The position numbers and the translations under genes were made by a program. A stretch of DNA of 64,000 bases from Demequina soli (GTDB lineage Bacteria; Actinomycetota; Actinomycetes; Actinomycetales; Demequinaceae): positions 310,001-374,000 of the forward strand of contig NZ_BBLZ01000002.1 of the NCBI RefSeq assembly GCF_000971195.1, written 5' to 3'. The notes beneath the pieces were generated by a model that was not told the origin of the DNA, ran no database searches, and saw nothing but the letters and a program-made list of their open reading frames with translations. Shown here piece by piece: positions 27,454-38,080 of the stretch; the stretch's first letter is position 1, and the number at the start of each line of letters is the position of its first letter.

Positions 27454-28695
27454 ATGGATGCCATGCCCGCCGCCACCCCCCGACAGCCGCGCCTGGACCG
27501 CCTCAGGGCGGCGCTGCCGGGCTGGTTGGGCGGCGCGCTCGCGGGGGCCCAGTCTGCCGCGCTGTCCTACCTCGTGGTGCTCGCCCCGGCGCTCGCGGCC
27601 GTGGCCGGCGCGCCCAGCCTCGACGGCTCCGCGGCCGTCGACTGGCCCGGCGCGGCGACGGTCGCGACCGCGGTGTGGCTGCTCGGCCACGGCGTGCCCG
27701 TGACGTTCGGCGGGGCGACCGTGTCGCTGGTGCCGCTGGGCATGCCGCTCGTCAGCTTCGCGATCCTCGTGGCGCTCGCGCGCCGCTTCGCATCCAAGAC
27801 CTGGACCAGCTGGGCGCTCGGCGTGACGGCCTTCGCCGCCGGCGCCGCGCTCATCGGCTGGCTCGGAGGCCCGGCGGGAGACCGCGCGCCGTCGGCCACC
27901 CGGGCCGCCCTCGTCGGCGCCGTCATCGCCGCCCCCGCCGTGGCGACCGGCATCTGGCGCGCCCACGGCGCGCGGCTGCAGCTGCTCGACCGCATCCCGG
28001 GCGAGGTGCGCGCGGGCATGCGGCTCGGCCTGGGCACCCTCGCGGGCCTCGTCGCGACCGCCGCGGCGCTCGGCGGCGCCTGGGCCGTGCTGGGCATGGA
28101 CCGCATCGCGACCATCGCATCGTCCCTGCACATGGACCCGTTGGGCGCCGGCGCGCTCGCGCTGGGGGAGACGCTCTACGTCCCGACGATGGTGTGCTGG
28201 ATGGTCGCATGGCTGGTCGGCCCCGGCTTCATCGTCGGCACGGGGTCGCTCTACGCGCCCGACGTCGTCACGCCCGACACCCTGCCCGCCGTGCCGCTGC
28301 TCGGCGCCCTGCCGACGGCCGCGGGCGGCTGGTGGGCGTGGGCGCCGCTCGTGGTCGTGGCGCTCGCGGTGCTCGCGCGGGCCGGGCTGCACCGCCGCAT
28401 CGGCTCCGACTGGGCGTCGGCGCGCGCGACGGGCGTCGCGATCGCCGTGGTCGCGGTCGGGCTCGTCACCCTCATGGCCGTCTCGTCGGGCTCGGCGGGG
28501 CCGGGCCGCCTCGGCGAGGTGGGCGCCGAGCCCGTGCCCGTCATGCTCATCGGCACCGCGCTGGTCGGCGCGGGGTACGGCCTGGTGGCGGGCGCCGTCG
28601 CCGGGTGGCGGTGGGCGCGGGGGCGCCTGCGTGGGGACGATGCGCCGGTCGCGCCCGCACCCGACGTCAGGGAGCCGTCTGCGCCGGCACGCTGA
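27454..28695 (+). CDS. DUF6350 family multi-helix membrane protein
   Basis: A 413-residue integral membrane protein with about ten hydrophobic helices. The pattern LLGHGVPVTFGGATVSLVPLG and PTMVCWMVAWLVGPGFIVGTG is characteristic of the actinobacterial DUF6350 (PerM-like) family, reported near purine and cell-division genes. Mycobacterial PerM stabilises the divisome under stress; whether this protein does so is inference. ATG at 27454 is used; ATG 27463 is an alternative. The 3' end overlaps the convergent gene by 29 bp. It precedes purN, a common actinobacterial order (from memory). Copies of the 10-mer encode Ala-Ser-Ser and Asp-Asp-Ala. Confidence 0.78.
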   Translation: MDAMPAATPRQPRLDRLRAALPGWLGGALAGAQSAALSYLVVLAPALAAVAGAPSLDGSAAVDWPGAATVATAVWLLGHGVPVTFGGATVSLVPLGMPLVSFAILVALARRFASKTWTSWALGVTAFAAGAALIGWLGGPAGDRAPSATRAALVGAVIAAPAVATGIWRAHGARLQLLDRIPGEVRAGMRLGLGTLAGLVATAAALGGAWAVLGMDRIATIASSLHMDPLGAGALALGETLYVPTMVCWMVAWLVGPGFIVGTGSLYAPDVVTPDTLPAVPLLGALPTAAGGWWAWAPLVVVALAVLARAGLHRRIGSDWASARATGVAIAVVAVGLVTLMAVSSGSAGPGRLGEVGAEPVPVMLIGTALVGAGYGLVAGAVAGWRWARGRLRGDDAPVAPAPDVREPSAPAR

Positions 28696-29092
28696 GCCCC
28701 CACCGTGCGAGCAGGTCCAGGTAGTCCTGCTCGTACTGGTCCAGGCAGCGCTGCTGCGCGGTGTGCGTGAGGGCGCGCTGCTCGCAGTCGGCGAGGGCCT
28801 GGATCGGCTCGTGCATGATGAGCAGCCCGAAGGCGTACAGCAGCCCGAGCGCGGACACGCCGATGCCGATGCCGAGCATCGTCTTGAGCGCCGTGAGGCG
28901 GACGCCGCGCAGCAGCACGAGCGCCGTCACCATGGCGGCGATCGCGGCGGGCGCGACGACGAGCAGGGACAGCCCCCACCTGACTCCGAGCATCGGGACG
29001 ATCAGGGTCGCCGCCAGGAGCGCGAGGCTCCAACGGACGGCTCGGCGAGCGCCGGCACCCACCTCGGGCGCGGCGTCGGGGGTGGGCGTCAT
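28667..29092 (-). CDS. Hypothetical membrane protein
   Basis: A 141-residue protein with three hydrophobic helices (about residues 20-36, 40-62 and 72-92) and a C-terminal soluble tail containing two Cys (DCEQRAL and QRCLDQYEQDYL). I do not recognise a family. ATG at 29092 is chosen because GAGGGAG lies just upstream. It is divergent from purN with a 50-bp spacer and converges with DUF6350, overlapping it by 29 bp. High third-position GC in this frame supports coding. Confidence 0.6.
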   Translation of the reverse strand: MTPTPDAAPEVGAGARRAVRWSLALLAATLIVPMLGVRWGLSLLVVAPAAIAAMVTALVLLRGVRLTALKTMLGIGIGVSALGLLYAFGLLIMHEPIQALADCEQRALTHTAQQRCLDQYEQDYLDLLARWGLSVPAQTAP

Positions 29093-29129
29093 GCGGCTCC
29101 CTCGGTCGGTGTGCACCCCAGCATGCCGA

Positions 29130-29135
29130 TAGGCT
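29130..29135 (+). promoter_or_regulatory. purN -10 element TAGGCT, leaderless start
   Basis: TAGGCT ends 7 nt before GTG 29143, and there is no ribosome binding site between them. Confidence 0.45.
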
Positions 29136-29142
29136 CGACGCC

Positions 29143-29793
29143 GTGACAAACGCACCCCGCTCCCGGCGTGTCGTCGTGCTCGCCTCGGGAGCCGGGTCCA
29201 CGATGCGCGCCGTGCTCGACGCGGCGCGCGACGAGTCCTACGGCGCGCGCGTCGTGGGTGTCATCACCGACAAGGACGACGCGGGCGCGCTCGCCATCGC
29301 GCACGAGCACGCCCTGCCGACCGCGGTGGTCCGGCTCGCGGACTTCGAGTCCCGCGCCCTGTGGGATCAGGCGATCGCGCGCACCATCGCGACGTTCGAC
29401 CCCGACCTCGTGCTCCTCGCGGGCTTCATGCGCCTGCTCGGCGAGCCGACGCTCGACCGCTTCGGCGGACGCATCATCAACACGCACCCCGCCCTGCTGC
29501 CCGCCTACCCCGGTGCGCACGGGGTGAGGGACGCCCTCGCCGGGGGAGCGAAGGTGACGGGCTGCACCGTCATGCTCGTCGACGCCGGCGTGGACACCGG
29601 ACCCATCGTCGCGCAGGCGGCGATCGAGGTCCTCGACGACGACACCGAGGCCACCCTCCACGAGCGCATCAAGGACGTCGAGCGGGGCCTCGTGGCCCGC
29701 ACGCTCGGCCGCATGGCGCGCGACGGGTGGACCGTCACGGGCCGCTCCGTCCGCATCGGGGCCGCGCCCTCAACCATCCGGGAGGAACCATGA
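29143..29793 (+). CDS. purN: Phosphoribosylglycinamide formyltransferase
   Basis: A 216-residue cytoplasmic enzyme transferring formyl from 10-formyl-THF to GAR in purine synthesis. The N-terminus has [11 protein letters not shown]. The folate-binding and catalytic block is [21 protein letters not shown], where the His of NTHP and the later Asp in [10 protein letters not shown] are the family's catalytic residues. The GTG start lies 7 nt after TAGGCT, so translation is probably leaderless. The stop overlaps the purH ATG, coupling the two purine enzymes. Confidence 0.95.
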   Translation: MTNAPRSRRVVVLASGAGSTMRAVLDAARDESYGARVVGVITDKDDAGALAIAHEHALPTAVVRLADFESRALWDQAIARTIATFDPDLVLLAGFMRLLGEPTLDRFGGRIINTHPALLPAYPGAHGVRDALAGGAKVTGCTVMLVDAGVDTGPIVAQAAIEVLDDDTEATLHERIKDVERGLVARTLGRMARDGWTVTGRSVRIGAAPSTIREEP

Positions 29794-31343
29794 CCGAGCG
29801 TCAGGCCGTGCGCCGCGCACTCATCTCCGTCTACGACAAGACCGGCATCGAGGAGCTCGCGACCGCGCTCGCCCACGAGGGCGTGCAGATCGTGTCCACC
29901 GGCTCGACCGCGCAGCGGATCGCGTCCGCGGGCGTCGACGTCACCCCGGTCGAGGGGCTCACCGGGTTCCCCGAGTGCCTCGACGGGCGCGTCAAGACGC
30001 TCCACCCGCGCGTCCACGCCGGCATCCTCGCCGACCGCCGCCTCCCCGACCACGTCCGCCAGCTCGAGGAGCTCGGCATCGAGGCGTTCGACCTCGTCGT
30101 GGTCAACCTCTACCCGTTCGCGGCGACCGTCGCGTCGGGCGCGGAGGACGATGCGGTGGTCGAGCAGATCGACATCGGCGGCCCGTCGATGGTGCGCGCC
30201 GCCGCCAAGAACCACCCCTCGGTCGCGGTCGTCGTCGACCCCGCCGACTACGAGTCCGTCGCCAACGCGATCGGCCACGGCGGCTTCACGCTGCCCGAGC
30301 GCACCCGCCTCGCGGCCAAGGCCTTCCGCCACACCGCGGACTACGACGTCCAGGTCGCGACCTGGATGACCGCCAAGGCCCCCGAGGAGGACGGCGCCGC
30401 GCTCGCCGGCTGGATCGGCGCATCGTTCACCCGCGAGGCCGAGCTGCGCTACGGCGAGAACCCGCACCAGGCCGCCGCGCTGTACACGGACGGCACCCGC
30501 GCGGGCATCGCCGGCGCGCGCCAGCTCCACGGCAAGGAGATGTCGTTCAACAACTACGTCGACGCGGACGCCGCCGTGCGCGCCGCGTACGACCACGCGG
30601 GCCCGGCGGTCGCGGTCATCAAGCACGCCAACCCGTGCGGCATCGCGGTCGGCGCCACCATCGCGGAGGCGCACGCCAAGGCGCACGCGACGGACCCGAT
30701 CAGCGCGTTCGGCGGCGTCATCGCCGCGAACGGCGTGGTGACGGCCGAGGCGGCCCGCCAGATCGCCCCGATCTTCACCGAGGTGGTCGTGGCGCCCGGC
30801 TACGAGGACGAGGCCGTCGAGATCCTCGCGGCGAAGAAGAACCTCCGCATCCTCGAGATCGACCCCGCCCCGCTCACGGCCGAGTGGCGTCGCGTCACGG
30901 GCGGCCTGCTGGTCCAGGAGCTCGACGCGATCGACGCCCCCGGCGACGCCGCCGCGACGTGGCAGCACGTGGGCGGACCGGTGCCCGACGAGGCGACGCT
31001 CGCTGAGCTCGAGTTCGCGTGGCGCGCGTGCCGCGCGGTCAAGTCCAACGCGATCCTGCTCGCCAAGGACGGCGCCGCCGTCGGCATCGGCATGGGCCAG
31101 GTCAACCGCGTCGACTCGTGCCGCCTCGCGGTGAGCCGCGCGGGCGAGGAGCGGGCCACGGGCTCGGTCGCCGCGTCCGACGCGTTCTTCCCGTTCGCGG
31201 ACGGCTTCCAGGTGCTCGCCGACGCGGGCGTCCGCGCGGTGGTCTCGCCCGGCGGCTCGGTGCGCGACGCTGAGGTGGTCGCGGCGGCCGACGCCGCCGG
31301 CGTCACGCTCGTCCACACCGGCACGCGCCACTTCTTCCACTAG
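29790..31343 (+). CDS. purH: AICAR transformylase / IMP cyclohydrolase
   Basis: A 517-residue bifunctional enzyme for the last two steps of IMP synthesis. The N-terminal IMP cyclohydrolase (about 1-195) has [16 protein letters not shown] and [15 protein letters not shown]. The C-terminal AICAR transformylase has [24 protein letters not shown] at about residue 278, and DAFFPF. ATG overlaps the purN stop (ATGA) with GGAGGA upstream. The DUF3017 gene follows after 8 bp. Length is standard. Confidence 0.97.
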   Translation: MTERQAVRRALISVYDKTGIEELATALAHEGVQIVSTGSTAQRIASAGVDVTPVEGLTGFPECLDGRVKTLHPRVHAGILADRRLPDHVRQLEELGIEAFDLVVVNLYPFAATVASGAEDDAVVEQIDIGGPSMVRAAAKNHPSVAVVVDPADYESVANAIGHGGFTLPERTRLAAKAFRHTADYDVQVATWMTAKAPEEDGAALAGWIGASFTREAELRYGENPHQAAALYTDGTRAGIAGARQLHGKEMSFNNYVDADAAVRAAYDHAGPAVAVIKHANPCGIAVGATIAEAHAKAHATDPISAFGGVIAANGVVTAEAARQIAPIFTEVVVAPGYEDEAVEILAAKKNLRILEIDPAPLTAEWRRVTGGLLVQELDAIDAPGDAAATWQHVGGPVPDEATLAELEFAWRACRAVKSNAILLAKDGAAVGIGMGQVNRVDSCRLAVSRAGEERATGSVAASDAFFPFADGFQVLADAGVRAVVSPGGSVRDAEVVAAADAAGVTLVHTGTRHFFH

Positions 31344-31351
31344 GAGCACGC

Positions 31352-31615
31352 ATGGGTGACACGACGCGCACGCCCCTCGGGGTCGCGGTCGCGGTGACGG
31401 TCGCGGTGGTCGCGATCGCGCTGTCGGGCCTCGTCGTCGGGGTGCGGGTGGCGGTGCTCGGGCTCGCGGTGTTCGCCGCGGCCGGCGCAGTCGCGCGCGT
31501 GGTGACGCCCATCGGGCGCTCGTTCTCCGTGCGCCGTCGCGCGATCGACGTCACCGTGCTGGCGGTGTTCGCCCTGGTGCTCGGGTTCCTGGGCCTCACG
31601 ACCCCACTCGGCTGA
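31352..31615 (+). CDS. DUF3017 small membrane protein
   Basis: An 87-residue protein with three hydrophobic helices and a basic loop (RSFSVRRRAIDV) matching DUF3017, found in actinobacteria downstream of purH. Function is unknown. ATG is 8 bp after the purH stop with AGGAG upstream, so it belongs to the purN-purH operon. The stop codon's last base is the first base of the 29-bp inverted repeat that ends the operon. Confidence 0.8.
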   Translation: MGDTTRTPLGVAVAVTVAVVAIALSGLVVGVRVAVLGLAVFAAAGAVARVVTPIGRSFSVRRRAIDVTVLAVFALVLGFLGLTTPLG

Positions 31616-31675
31616 CGATTCCCAATGACAGATGTGACGCGTGGGACACGCGTCACATCTGTCATTGGGAATCGT
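31615..31675. terminator. Palindromic intergenic repeat, family A copy 1
   Basis: A perfect 29-bp stem (31615-31643 with 31647-31675) around a 3-nt loop, located between convergent DUF3017 and aquaporin genes. The arm starts ACGATTCCCAATGACAGATG. The same CAATGACA...TGTCATTG core recurs at 49327 and 58378. A bidirectional terminator fits its position. Confidence 0.85.
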
Positions 31676-31679
31676 GCGA

Positions 31680-32513
31680 TCAGTCCTCGATGGTCTCGAT
31701 CACCTCGACGGTGACCAGGTCCTCCTCGGGGCCGAACGCGCGGAACAGCAGGCCCGAGATGGCGGCGCCGAGGATCGGCGCGACCCAGAACAGCCACAGC
31801 TCCTTGAGCGCCCACGTCTCCGAGAAGATCGCGATGCCGGTCGCGCGGGCCGGGTTGAGCGCGCCGTTGGTGAACGGGATCGCGAGCAGCACGAGGAAGC
31901 CGACGGTGAGGCCGATCGCGAACGGCGCGATGCCGGGCACGGCGCGGTGCGACGTGACCGAGAGCACGACCGCGACGAGCAGCGCCGCGATGACGATCTC
32001 GATGATGAGGCCGGAGAGCATGTTGAAGCCGGCGGGGGAGTTGTCGCCGTAGCCGTTGGCGCCGCTCGACATGAAGTTGCGGGCGTCGTCGACGCTGGGG
32101 TGGCCCGACACGAGGCCGAACAGCAGGGCGCCCGCCACGGTCGCGCCGATCAGCTGCGCGAGGATGTACGGCGCGACGTCGCGGCCGGGGAAGCGGCCCG
32201 ACAGCCACACGCCCACCGTCACGGCGGGGTTGAGGTGAGCGCCGGAGATGCCGGCGAAGATCACGGCGGCGATGACGACACCCATCGCGAAGCCGAACGC
32301 CGCGGTCAGGGTGCCGTTGTTGCCGACGCTGAGGAACAGCGCGGAGCCCACGCCCATGAGGACGAGGATGAACGTGCCCACCGCCTCGGCCAGCATGCGC
32401 GCGACGAGGCTCGGGCCGGAGACGTCCTCCCCCCACACCGCCTCGGCCATCTCCTCGGTGAACTCGTCGACGTCGGTGGCGTCGGACTCGGGATCGAACT
32501 CGGGCTGCGTCAT
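31680..32513 (-). CDS. aqpZ: Aquaporin / MIP family channel
   Basis: A 277-residue inner-membrane channel with six helices and two half-helix NPA boxes: SGAHLNPAVT (about residue 91) and NGALNPAR (about residue 220). An acidic N-terminal extension of about 35 residues precedes the first helix. Short loop C and Z-like sequence favour a water-selective channel over a glycerol facilitator, but the selectivity filter was not fully resolved. ATG at 32513 has AGGAGGAC upstream. It is a single gene ended by the family A palindrome. Upstream, 32514-32691 holds one 10-mer at 32569 and both promoters. Confidence 0.88.
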   Translation of the reverse strand: MTQPEFDPESDATDVDEFTEEMAEAVWGEDVSGPSLVARMLAEAVGTFILVLMGVGSALFLSVGNNGTLTAAFGFAMGVVIAAVIFAGISGAHLNPAVTVGVWLSGRFPGRDVAPYILAQLIGATVAGALLFGLVSGHPSVDDARNFMSSGANGYGDNSPAGFNMLSGLIIEIVIAALLVAVVLSVTSHRAVPGIAPFAIGLTVGFLVLLAIPFTNGALNPARATGIAIFSETWALKELWLFWVAPILGAAISGLLFRAFGPEEDLVTVEVIETIED

Positions 32514-32691
32514 GGCGTCCTCCTGTCAGGCGCGTCGCATCCGGCGCGCTCTGTCGCATCGTTCCACGCGCATCGTCCCTGCGCGAGAGGGCACGCGGCA
32601 CGTTCCGCGCGCCCCTACGGCACCGTGACCTAGGGCCCGGACGCGTGGACTAGCCTGGTGCCACCATCCCCGAAGGTGTGAGGACTGACGC

Positions 32692-33909
32692 ATGGCGAAG
32701 ATCAAGGTCGAGGGCAAGGTCGTCGAGCTCGACGGCGACGAGATGACGCGGATCATCTGGCAGTTCATCAAGGACCGCCTCATCCATCCCTATCTCGACG
32801 TGGACCTCGAGTACTACGACCTCGGCATCGAGTCGCGCGACGCGACCGACGACCAGATCACCATCGACGCGGCGAACGCCATCAAGAAGCACGGCGTCGG
32901 CGTCAAGTGCGCGACCATCACGCCCGACGAGGCGCGTGTCGAGGAGTTCGGCCTCAAGCGCATGTACGTCTCGCCCAACGGCACCATCCGCAACATCCTC
33001 GGCGGCGTGGTGTTCCGCGAGCCGATCATCATCTCCAACATCCCGCGCCTGGTGCCGGGCTGGACCAAGCCGATCGTCATCGGCCGTCACGCGCACGGCG
33101 ACCAGTACAAGGCCACAAACTTCAAGGTGCCCGGCGCCGGCAAGCTGACGGTGACCTTCACGCCCGAGGACGGCTCGGAGCCGATCGAGCACGTGGTCGC
33201 CAACTACGGCGCCGACGGCGGCGTCGCGATGGGCATGTACAACTTCAACAAGTCCATCGAGGACTTCGCGCGCGCCTCGTTCGCGTACGGCCTGCAGCGC
33301 GGCTACCCGGTGTACCTGTCGACCAAGAACACGATCCTCAAGGCGTACGACGGCCAGTTCAAGGACATCTTCGCGGACGTGTTCGAGAAGGAGTACAAGG
33401 CGGACTTCGACGCCGCCGGCATCTCCTACGAGCACCGCCTCATCGACGACATGGTCGCCGCGGCCATGAAGTGGGAGGGCGGCTACGTCTGGGCGTGCAA
33501 GAACTACGACGGCGACGTCCAGTCCGACACCGTCGCGCAGGGCTTCGGCTCGCTGGGCCTCATGACCTCCGTGCTCATGACCCCGGACGGCCAGACCGTC
33601 GAGGCGGAGGCCGCGCACGGCACCGTCACCCGCCACTTCCGCCAGCACCAGGCCGGCAAGCCCACGTCGACCAACCCGATCGCGTCGATCTTCGCGTGGA
33701 CCGGCGGCCTCAAGCACCGCGGCAAGCTGGACGGCACCCCCGAGGTCACCGGCTTCGCCGAGACGCTCGAGGACGTCATCATCAAGTCCGTCGAGTCGGG
33801 CGCGATGACCAAGGACCTCGCGCTGCTCGTCGGCCCCGACCAGGAGTGGCAGACCACCGAGGAGTTCCTCGCGACCCTCGACGCCAACCTCTCGGCGCGC
33901 CTGGCCTGA
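32692..33909 (+). CDS. icd: Isocitrate dehydrogenase (NADP), eukaryote-type
   Basis: A 405-residue homodimeric enzyme of the TCA cycle oxidising isocitrate to 2-oxoglutarate. It belongs to the eukaryotic-like subfamily, shown by [13 protein letters not shown] at the start, [12 protein letters not shown] for substrate binding, [10 protein letters not shown], and AHGTVTRH with the NADP-binding residues. GTGAGGA upstream of ATG is the ribosome binding site. It stands 105 bp before mdh, separated by a hairpin made of two 10-mer copies. Confidence 0.96.
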   Translation: MAKIKVEGKVVELDGDEMTRIIWQFIKDRLIHPYLDVDLEYYDLGIESRDATDDQITIDAANAIKKHGVGVKCATITPDEARVEEFGLKRMYVSPNGTIRNILGGVVFREPIIISNIPRLVPGWTKPIVIGRHAHGDQYKATNFKVPGAGKLTVTFTPEDGSEPIEHVVANYGADGGVAMGMYNFNKSIEDFARASFAYGLQRGYPVYLSTKNTILKAYDGQFKDIFADVFEKEYKADFDAAGISYEHRLIDDMVAAAMKWEGGYVWACKNYDGDVQSDTVAQGFGSLGLMTSVLMTPDGQTVEAEAAHGTVTRHFRQHQAGKPTSTNPIASIFAWTGGLKHRGKLDGTPEVTGFAETLEDVIIKSVESGAMTKDLALLVGPDQEWQTTEEFLATLDANLSARLA

Positions 33910-35004
<1,095 letters not shown>

Positions 35005-35018
35005 TCCGCGGCTCAGAC

Positions 35019-35054
35019 GCGAGGGCCCCCGGGGACGTCCCCGGGGGCCCTCGC
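35019..35054 (+). terminator. Hairpin terminator after mdh
   Basis: A 16-bp perfect stem (35019-35034 with 35039-35054), GC-rich (GGGCCCCCGGGG arm), around an ACGT loop, 14 bp after the mdh stop. Confidence 0.88.
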
Positions 35055-35186
35055 GCGTCTCGACCCGCGGGGCTGCGGGGCTGCGCGCTGCGGGGCTGCG
35101 TACGGCCTAACCGCCGTATGAGACGACCGACCCGCACCGTCATCCCTGGTCGCGGCGGGCGGTCGGCTGTCCATGCGCCGGTTGGG

Positions 35187-35252
35187 GACGGGGCGAGGAC
35201 GGGGCGAGGACGGGGCGAGGACGGGGCGAGGACGGGGCGAGGACGGGGCGAG
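35187..35252 (+). repeat. Tandem repeat, six copies of an 11-bp unit
   Basis: GACGGGGCGAG is repeated six times without mismatch, followed by degenerate GC-rich copies to about 35280. It lies in the 376-bp gap between mdh and the ROK regulator. The rest of that gap holds the mdh terminator, about 130 bp with no recognised element, and the regulator's promoter and operator. Confidence 0.92.
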
Positions 35253-35344
35253 GACGGGCGCGGGAGGGCGCGGGAGGGCGGCGCCACCGCGTGCGGCATG
35301 TGAACGCTTACATCACGGAGCGGTAACGATCGGTGAACAAGGGG

Positions 35345-35373
35345 TTGCGGATTGATTGTTAGTAACCTTTACT
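35345..35373 (+). promoter_or_regulatory. Probable promoter of the amino-sugar operon
   Basis: TTGCGG (35345-35350) and TTTACT (35368-35373) are separated by 17 bp. The -10 lies inside the operator palindrome, so repressor binding would block it. It ends 7 nt before the ROK regulator ATG. Confidence 0.45.
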
Positions 35374-35376
35374 AAC
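35358..35376. promoter_or_regulatory. ROK-repressor operator palindrome
   Basis: GTTAGTAA-CCT-TTACTAAC is a perfect 8-bp inverted repeat with a 3-bp centre, ending 4 bp before the ROK regulator start. It is strikingly AT-rich for this genome and resembles operators of NagC/XylR-type ROK repressors. Autoregulation of the whole operon is the likely role. Confidence 0.75.
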
Positions 35377-35380
35377 GAAC

Positions 35381-36571
35381 ATGACCCAGCAGGGGACCCA
35401 CCAGGGAGCGGCGCTCGCAGCGGAGCGCGGCACGCAGACGCAGCGGCGGTTCGCGTCGGTCGTGCGCGCCGGCGCCCGCGTCACGCCGGAGCGTGCGCGC
35501 AGCCACAACCGGGCGCTCGTGCTGCAGGAGCTGTACCGCTCCGAGGGCCTCAGCCGCGCCGACCTCGCCCGCGCGGTCGGCCTCACCCGGGTCACCATCT
35601 CCGACCTCGTCGCGGACCTCATCGCCGACGACCTGGTCATCGAGCTCGGCATCCGCGCCGACGCGCGGCCCGGCAAGCCCGCGACGGTGCTCGACATCAA
35701 CCGGTCCGGCTTCGCGATCGTCGCGCTCGACCTGTCCTACGACAGCCTCTTCCGCGGCGTCGTCACCGACCTCGACGGCACCGTCCTCCACCGCGAGCAC
35801 ATGGACGTCACCGGCGTGACCGGCGCCGCGGCCGTCGACGCCGTCGCCGAGCTCCTCGCCCGCCTCGTCGCCCGCGCCGACGCGCCCGTCCTGGGCGTCG
35901 GCGTCGGCAGCCCCGGCATCGTGGACGATGCGGGCACCGTCCTGTCCGCGCCGAACCTCGGCTGGTCCGCGGTCGCCCTGCAGGACACGCTCGCCGCCAG
36001 GACCGGCCTCCCGGTCCTGGTCGCCAACGACGCCAATGCGGCCGCCCTGGCCGAGCGCACCTTCGGGGGCGCGGACGACGACACGCTGCTCATCCGCGTG
36101 GGCCGCGGCGTCGGCTCCGGCCTCGTGGTCGGGGGCCGCCTGGTCCGCGGCGCGCACTCGGCCGCCGGCGAGATCGGCCACGTGGTGGTCGGCACCGACG
36201 GCGGCGAGACGTGCGCGTGCGGCAAGGTCGGCTGCCTCGAGACGTGGCTCGCCATCCCCCGCCTGCAGGCCCGCCTCGAGGCGGCGCGGGACGACACGGA
36301 CCGCGGCGCCGTCCTGGCGGCCGCCGGCGAGCGCCTCGGCATCTCGATCTCGCCCGTGGTGGGCGCACTCAATCTTGGGGAGGTCGTGCTCAGCGGCCCC
36401 CTCGATCTTCTCGACGGCACCCTTCTCGACTCCGCCGCCGAGACGATCCGTTCCCGCACGATGGCCGACTCCCACGGCGGTCCTGCGGTACGGATGACCA
36501 CGCTCGGGCGCGACATCGTCGTGCTCGGTGCCGCGGTCATGGTCCTGACAGGACAGCTGGGGGTCTTCTGA
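35381..36571 (+). CDS. ROK family transcriptional repressor (NagC/XylR type)
   Basis: A 396-residue regulator. A winged helix-turn-helix (about residues 38-95, ALVLQELYRSEGLSRADLAR ... LTRVTISDLVADL) is fused to a ROK sugar-binding domain with VGVGSPGIV, NDANAAALAE and GEIGHVVVG, and an intact zinc motif CACGKVGCLE. It heads an operon for import and breakdown of N-acetylglucosamine-containing sugars, so it probably senses GlcNAc or GlcNAc-6-P and releases the operator at 35358-35376 on binding. ATG at 35381 lies just after the promoter, so the transcript has little or no leader. The importer gene follows after 61 bp. Confidence 0.88.
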   Translation: MTQQGTHQGAALAAERGTQTQRRFASVVRAGARVTPERARSHNRALVLQELYRSEGLSRADLARAVGLTRVTISDLVADLIADDLVIELGIRADARPGKPATVLDINRSGFAIVALDLSYDSLFRGVVTDLDGTVLHREHMDVTGVTGAAAVDAVAELLARLVARADAPVLGVGVGSPGIVDDAGTVLSAPNLGWSAVALQDTLAARTGLPVLVANDANAAALAERTFGGADDDTLLIRVGRGVGSGLVVGGRLVRGAHSAAGEIGHVVVGTDGGETCACGKVGCLETWLAIPRLQARLEAARDDTDRGAVLAAAGERLGISISPVVGALNLGEVVLSGPLDLLDGTLLDSAAETIRSRTMADSHGGPAVRMTTLGRDIVVLGAAVMVLTGQLGVF

Positions 36572-36632
36572 CCCTCGTCCCCACCTCCGCGACCCGCTCG
36601 GCCGCGGCACCACACCAAGAAAAGGAACCGGA

Positions 36633-37955
36633 ATGAAGAAGACGATGCTGGGGGTGACCGCGTTCGCGGCCGCCGGCGCGATCGCCCTGGCGGGCTGCTC
36701 GTCGCCCTCCGAGCCTGCTGCTTCCACCTCGGCCGACCCGACCGGTGGCGCCACCACCGCCGCCGCCGAGGACATCACCCTGTGGCTGATGGGCACCGAC
36801 ACGCCCGACGCGCTGATCGACTACCTCAAGACCACCTACAGCACCGAGAACGGCGGCAACCTCACCGTCGAGCAGATCGGCTGGGGCGACGCGATCGCGT
36901 CCCTCACGACCGCGCTGCCGGACTCGGCCAACACGCCCGACGTCACCGAGGTGGGCAACACGCAGGCCGCGACGTTCACCACGGTCGGCGCGTTCATGGA
37001 CATCTCCGACATGTACGACGAGCTCGGCGGCGACTCGCTGCTGCCCGGCTTCGTCGAGGCCGGCTCGGTGGGCGACGCCAAGTACGCCCTCCCGTACTAC
37101 TTCGGCTCCCGCCTCGTGTGGTTCCGCAAGGACCTCTACGCGCAGGGCGGCGTCGAGGTCCCGACCACGCTCGCGGACGTCACCACCGTCAACGCCTCGC
37201 TCAAGGACCAGGGCGTCGGCGGCATGTACGTGCCGGGCCAGGACTGGCGCGACGGCATCTCCTGGATCTTCGCCAACGGCGGCGACATCGCCACCTACGA
37301 CGGCTCCAGCTGGAAGGCCGCGCTGTCCTCGCCCGAGGCGGTCAAGGGCATGAAGGAGTGGCAGGAGCTGTTCCAGAAGGCGTCGGTCGCCCAGGTCACC
37401 GACGACGACTCGACCGGCTACCAGGCCATCAACGACGGCTTCCTGTCGGGCACCCCGGCCGCCACCACCATGGCCCCGAACTGGGCCTACTGGTCGCTCG
37501 GCGACCTGTCCACGAACGACGCCGGCGACCAGGTCGCGACCTGGAACGACGACAAGTTCGGCGCCTACGTCCTCCCGGGCGTCGACGGCGGCACCGCGCC
37601 GGTGTTCGCGGGCGGCTCCAACATCGGCATCTCGGCTGCCACGCAGCACCCCGAGGGTGCCAAGGAGCTCATGCGGATCATCTTCTCCGAGGACTACCAG
37701 ACGATGCTCGCCGAGAACGGCCTCGGCCCGGCGAACCTCGACTACTCCGCCAAGTACACCGAGGTCGCCGCGATGGGCGACCTCGCCCTCGAGGCCGCGT
37801 CGTCGGCCAAGCTCACCCCGGCCGCGCCGGGCTGGGCCGCGATCGAGGAGGCCAAGCTGATGGAGCAGTACTTCGCCGCGGTCGCGAAGGGCGGCGACGT
37901 CGAGAAGCTCGCGGCCGAGTACGACGCCAAGATCGACGCGCTGATCAACGGCTGA
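36633..37955 (+). CDS. ABC sugar transporter, substrate-binding lipoprotein
   Basis: A 440-residue extracellular solute-binding protein, family 1. The lipoprotein signal peptide ends in the lipobox LAGC with Cys22 as lipidation site, followed by a Ser/Thr/Ala-rich linker and two-lobed binding protein sequence (ITLWLMGTDTPDALIDYL at about residue 49). Position beside two permeases and Nag enzymes suggests it captures chito-oligosaccharides or GlcNAc. Ligand specificity is inferred from context only. AAAAGGA precedes ATG. A 15-bp hairpin separates it from the permease genes. No ATP-binding subunit is in this operon; a shared ATPase (MsiK-like) elsewhere is likely. Confidence 0.88.
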   Translation: MKKTMLGVTAFAAAGAIALAGCSSPSEPAASTSADPTGGATTAAAEDITLWLMGTDTPDALIDYLKTTYSTENGGNLTVEQIGWGDAIASLTTALPDSANTPDVTEVGNTQAATFTTVGAFMDISDMYDELGGDSLLPGFVEAGSVGDAKYALPYYFGSRLVWFRKDLYAQGGVEVPTTLADVTTVNASLKDQGVGGMYVPGQDWRDGISWIFANGGDIATYDGSSWKAALSSPEAVKGMKEWQELFQKASVAQVTDDDSTGYQAINDGFLSGTPAATTMAPNWAYWSLGDLSTNDAGDQVATWNDDKFGAYVLPGVDGGTAPVFAGGSNIGISAATQHPEGAKELMRIIFSEDYQTMLAENGLGPANLDYSAKYTEVAAMGDLALEAASSAKLTPAAPGWAAIEEAKLMEQYFAAVAKGGDVEKLAAEYDAKIDALING

Positions 37956-38005
37956 CATACCCCCTGAGAGGCGGCGCGAGCCGCCCGGGCGGCTCACGCC
38001 GCCAC

Positions 38006-38038
38006 CACGGGCCCGGGTGCCCCGCACCCGGGCCCGTG
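38006..38038 (+). terminator. Intercistronic hairpin between binding protein and permease genes
   Basis: A perfect 15-bp stem, CACGGGCCCGGGTGC (38006-38020) with its complement at 38024-38038, around a CCC loop. It sits inside the operon, so it probably acts as a partial terminator or 3' stabiliser that raises binding-protein mRNA over permease mRNA, as in other sugar ABC operons. Confidence 0.7.
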
Positions 38039-38080
38039 TCATGGGGGGACAGATCCTCAGCATCACCGAGAGGCACACCA

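Noticed and set aside
35187-35252. Possible CRISPR or origin-type iterons (11-bp repeats)
   Set aside because: Units are too short and contiguous for CRISPR, and no replication initiator gene or DnaA boxes are nearby.
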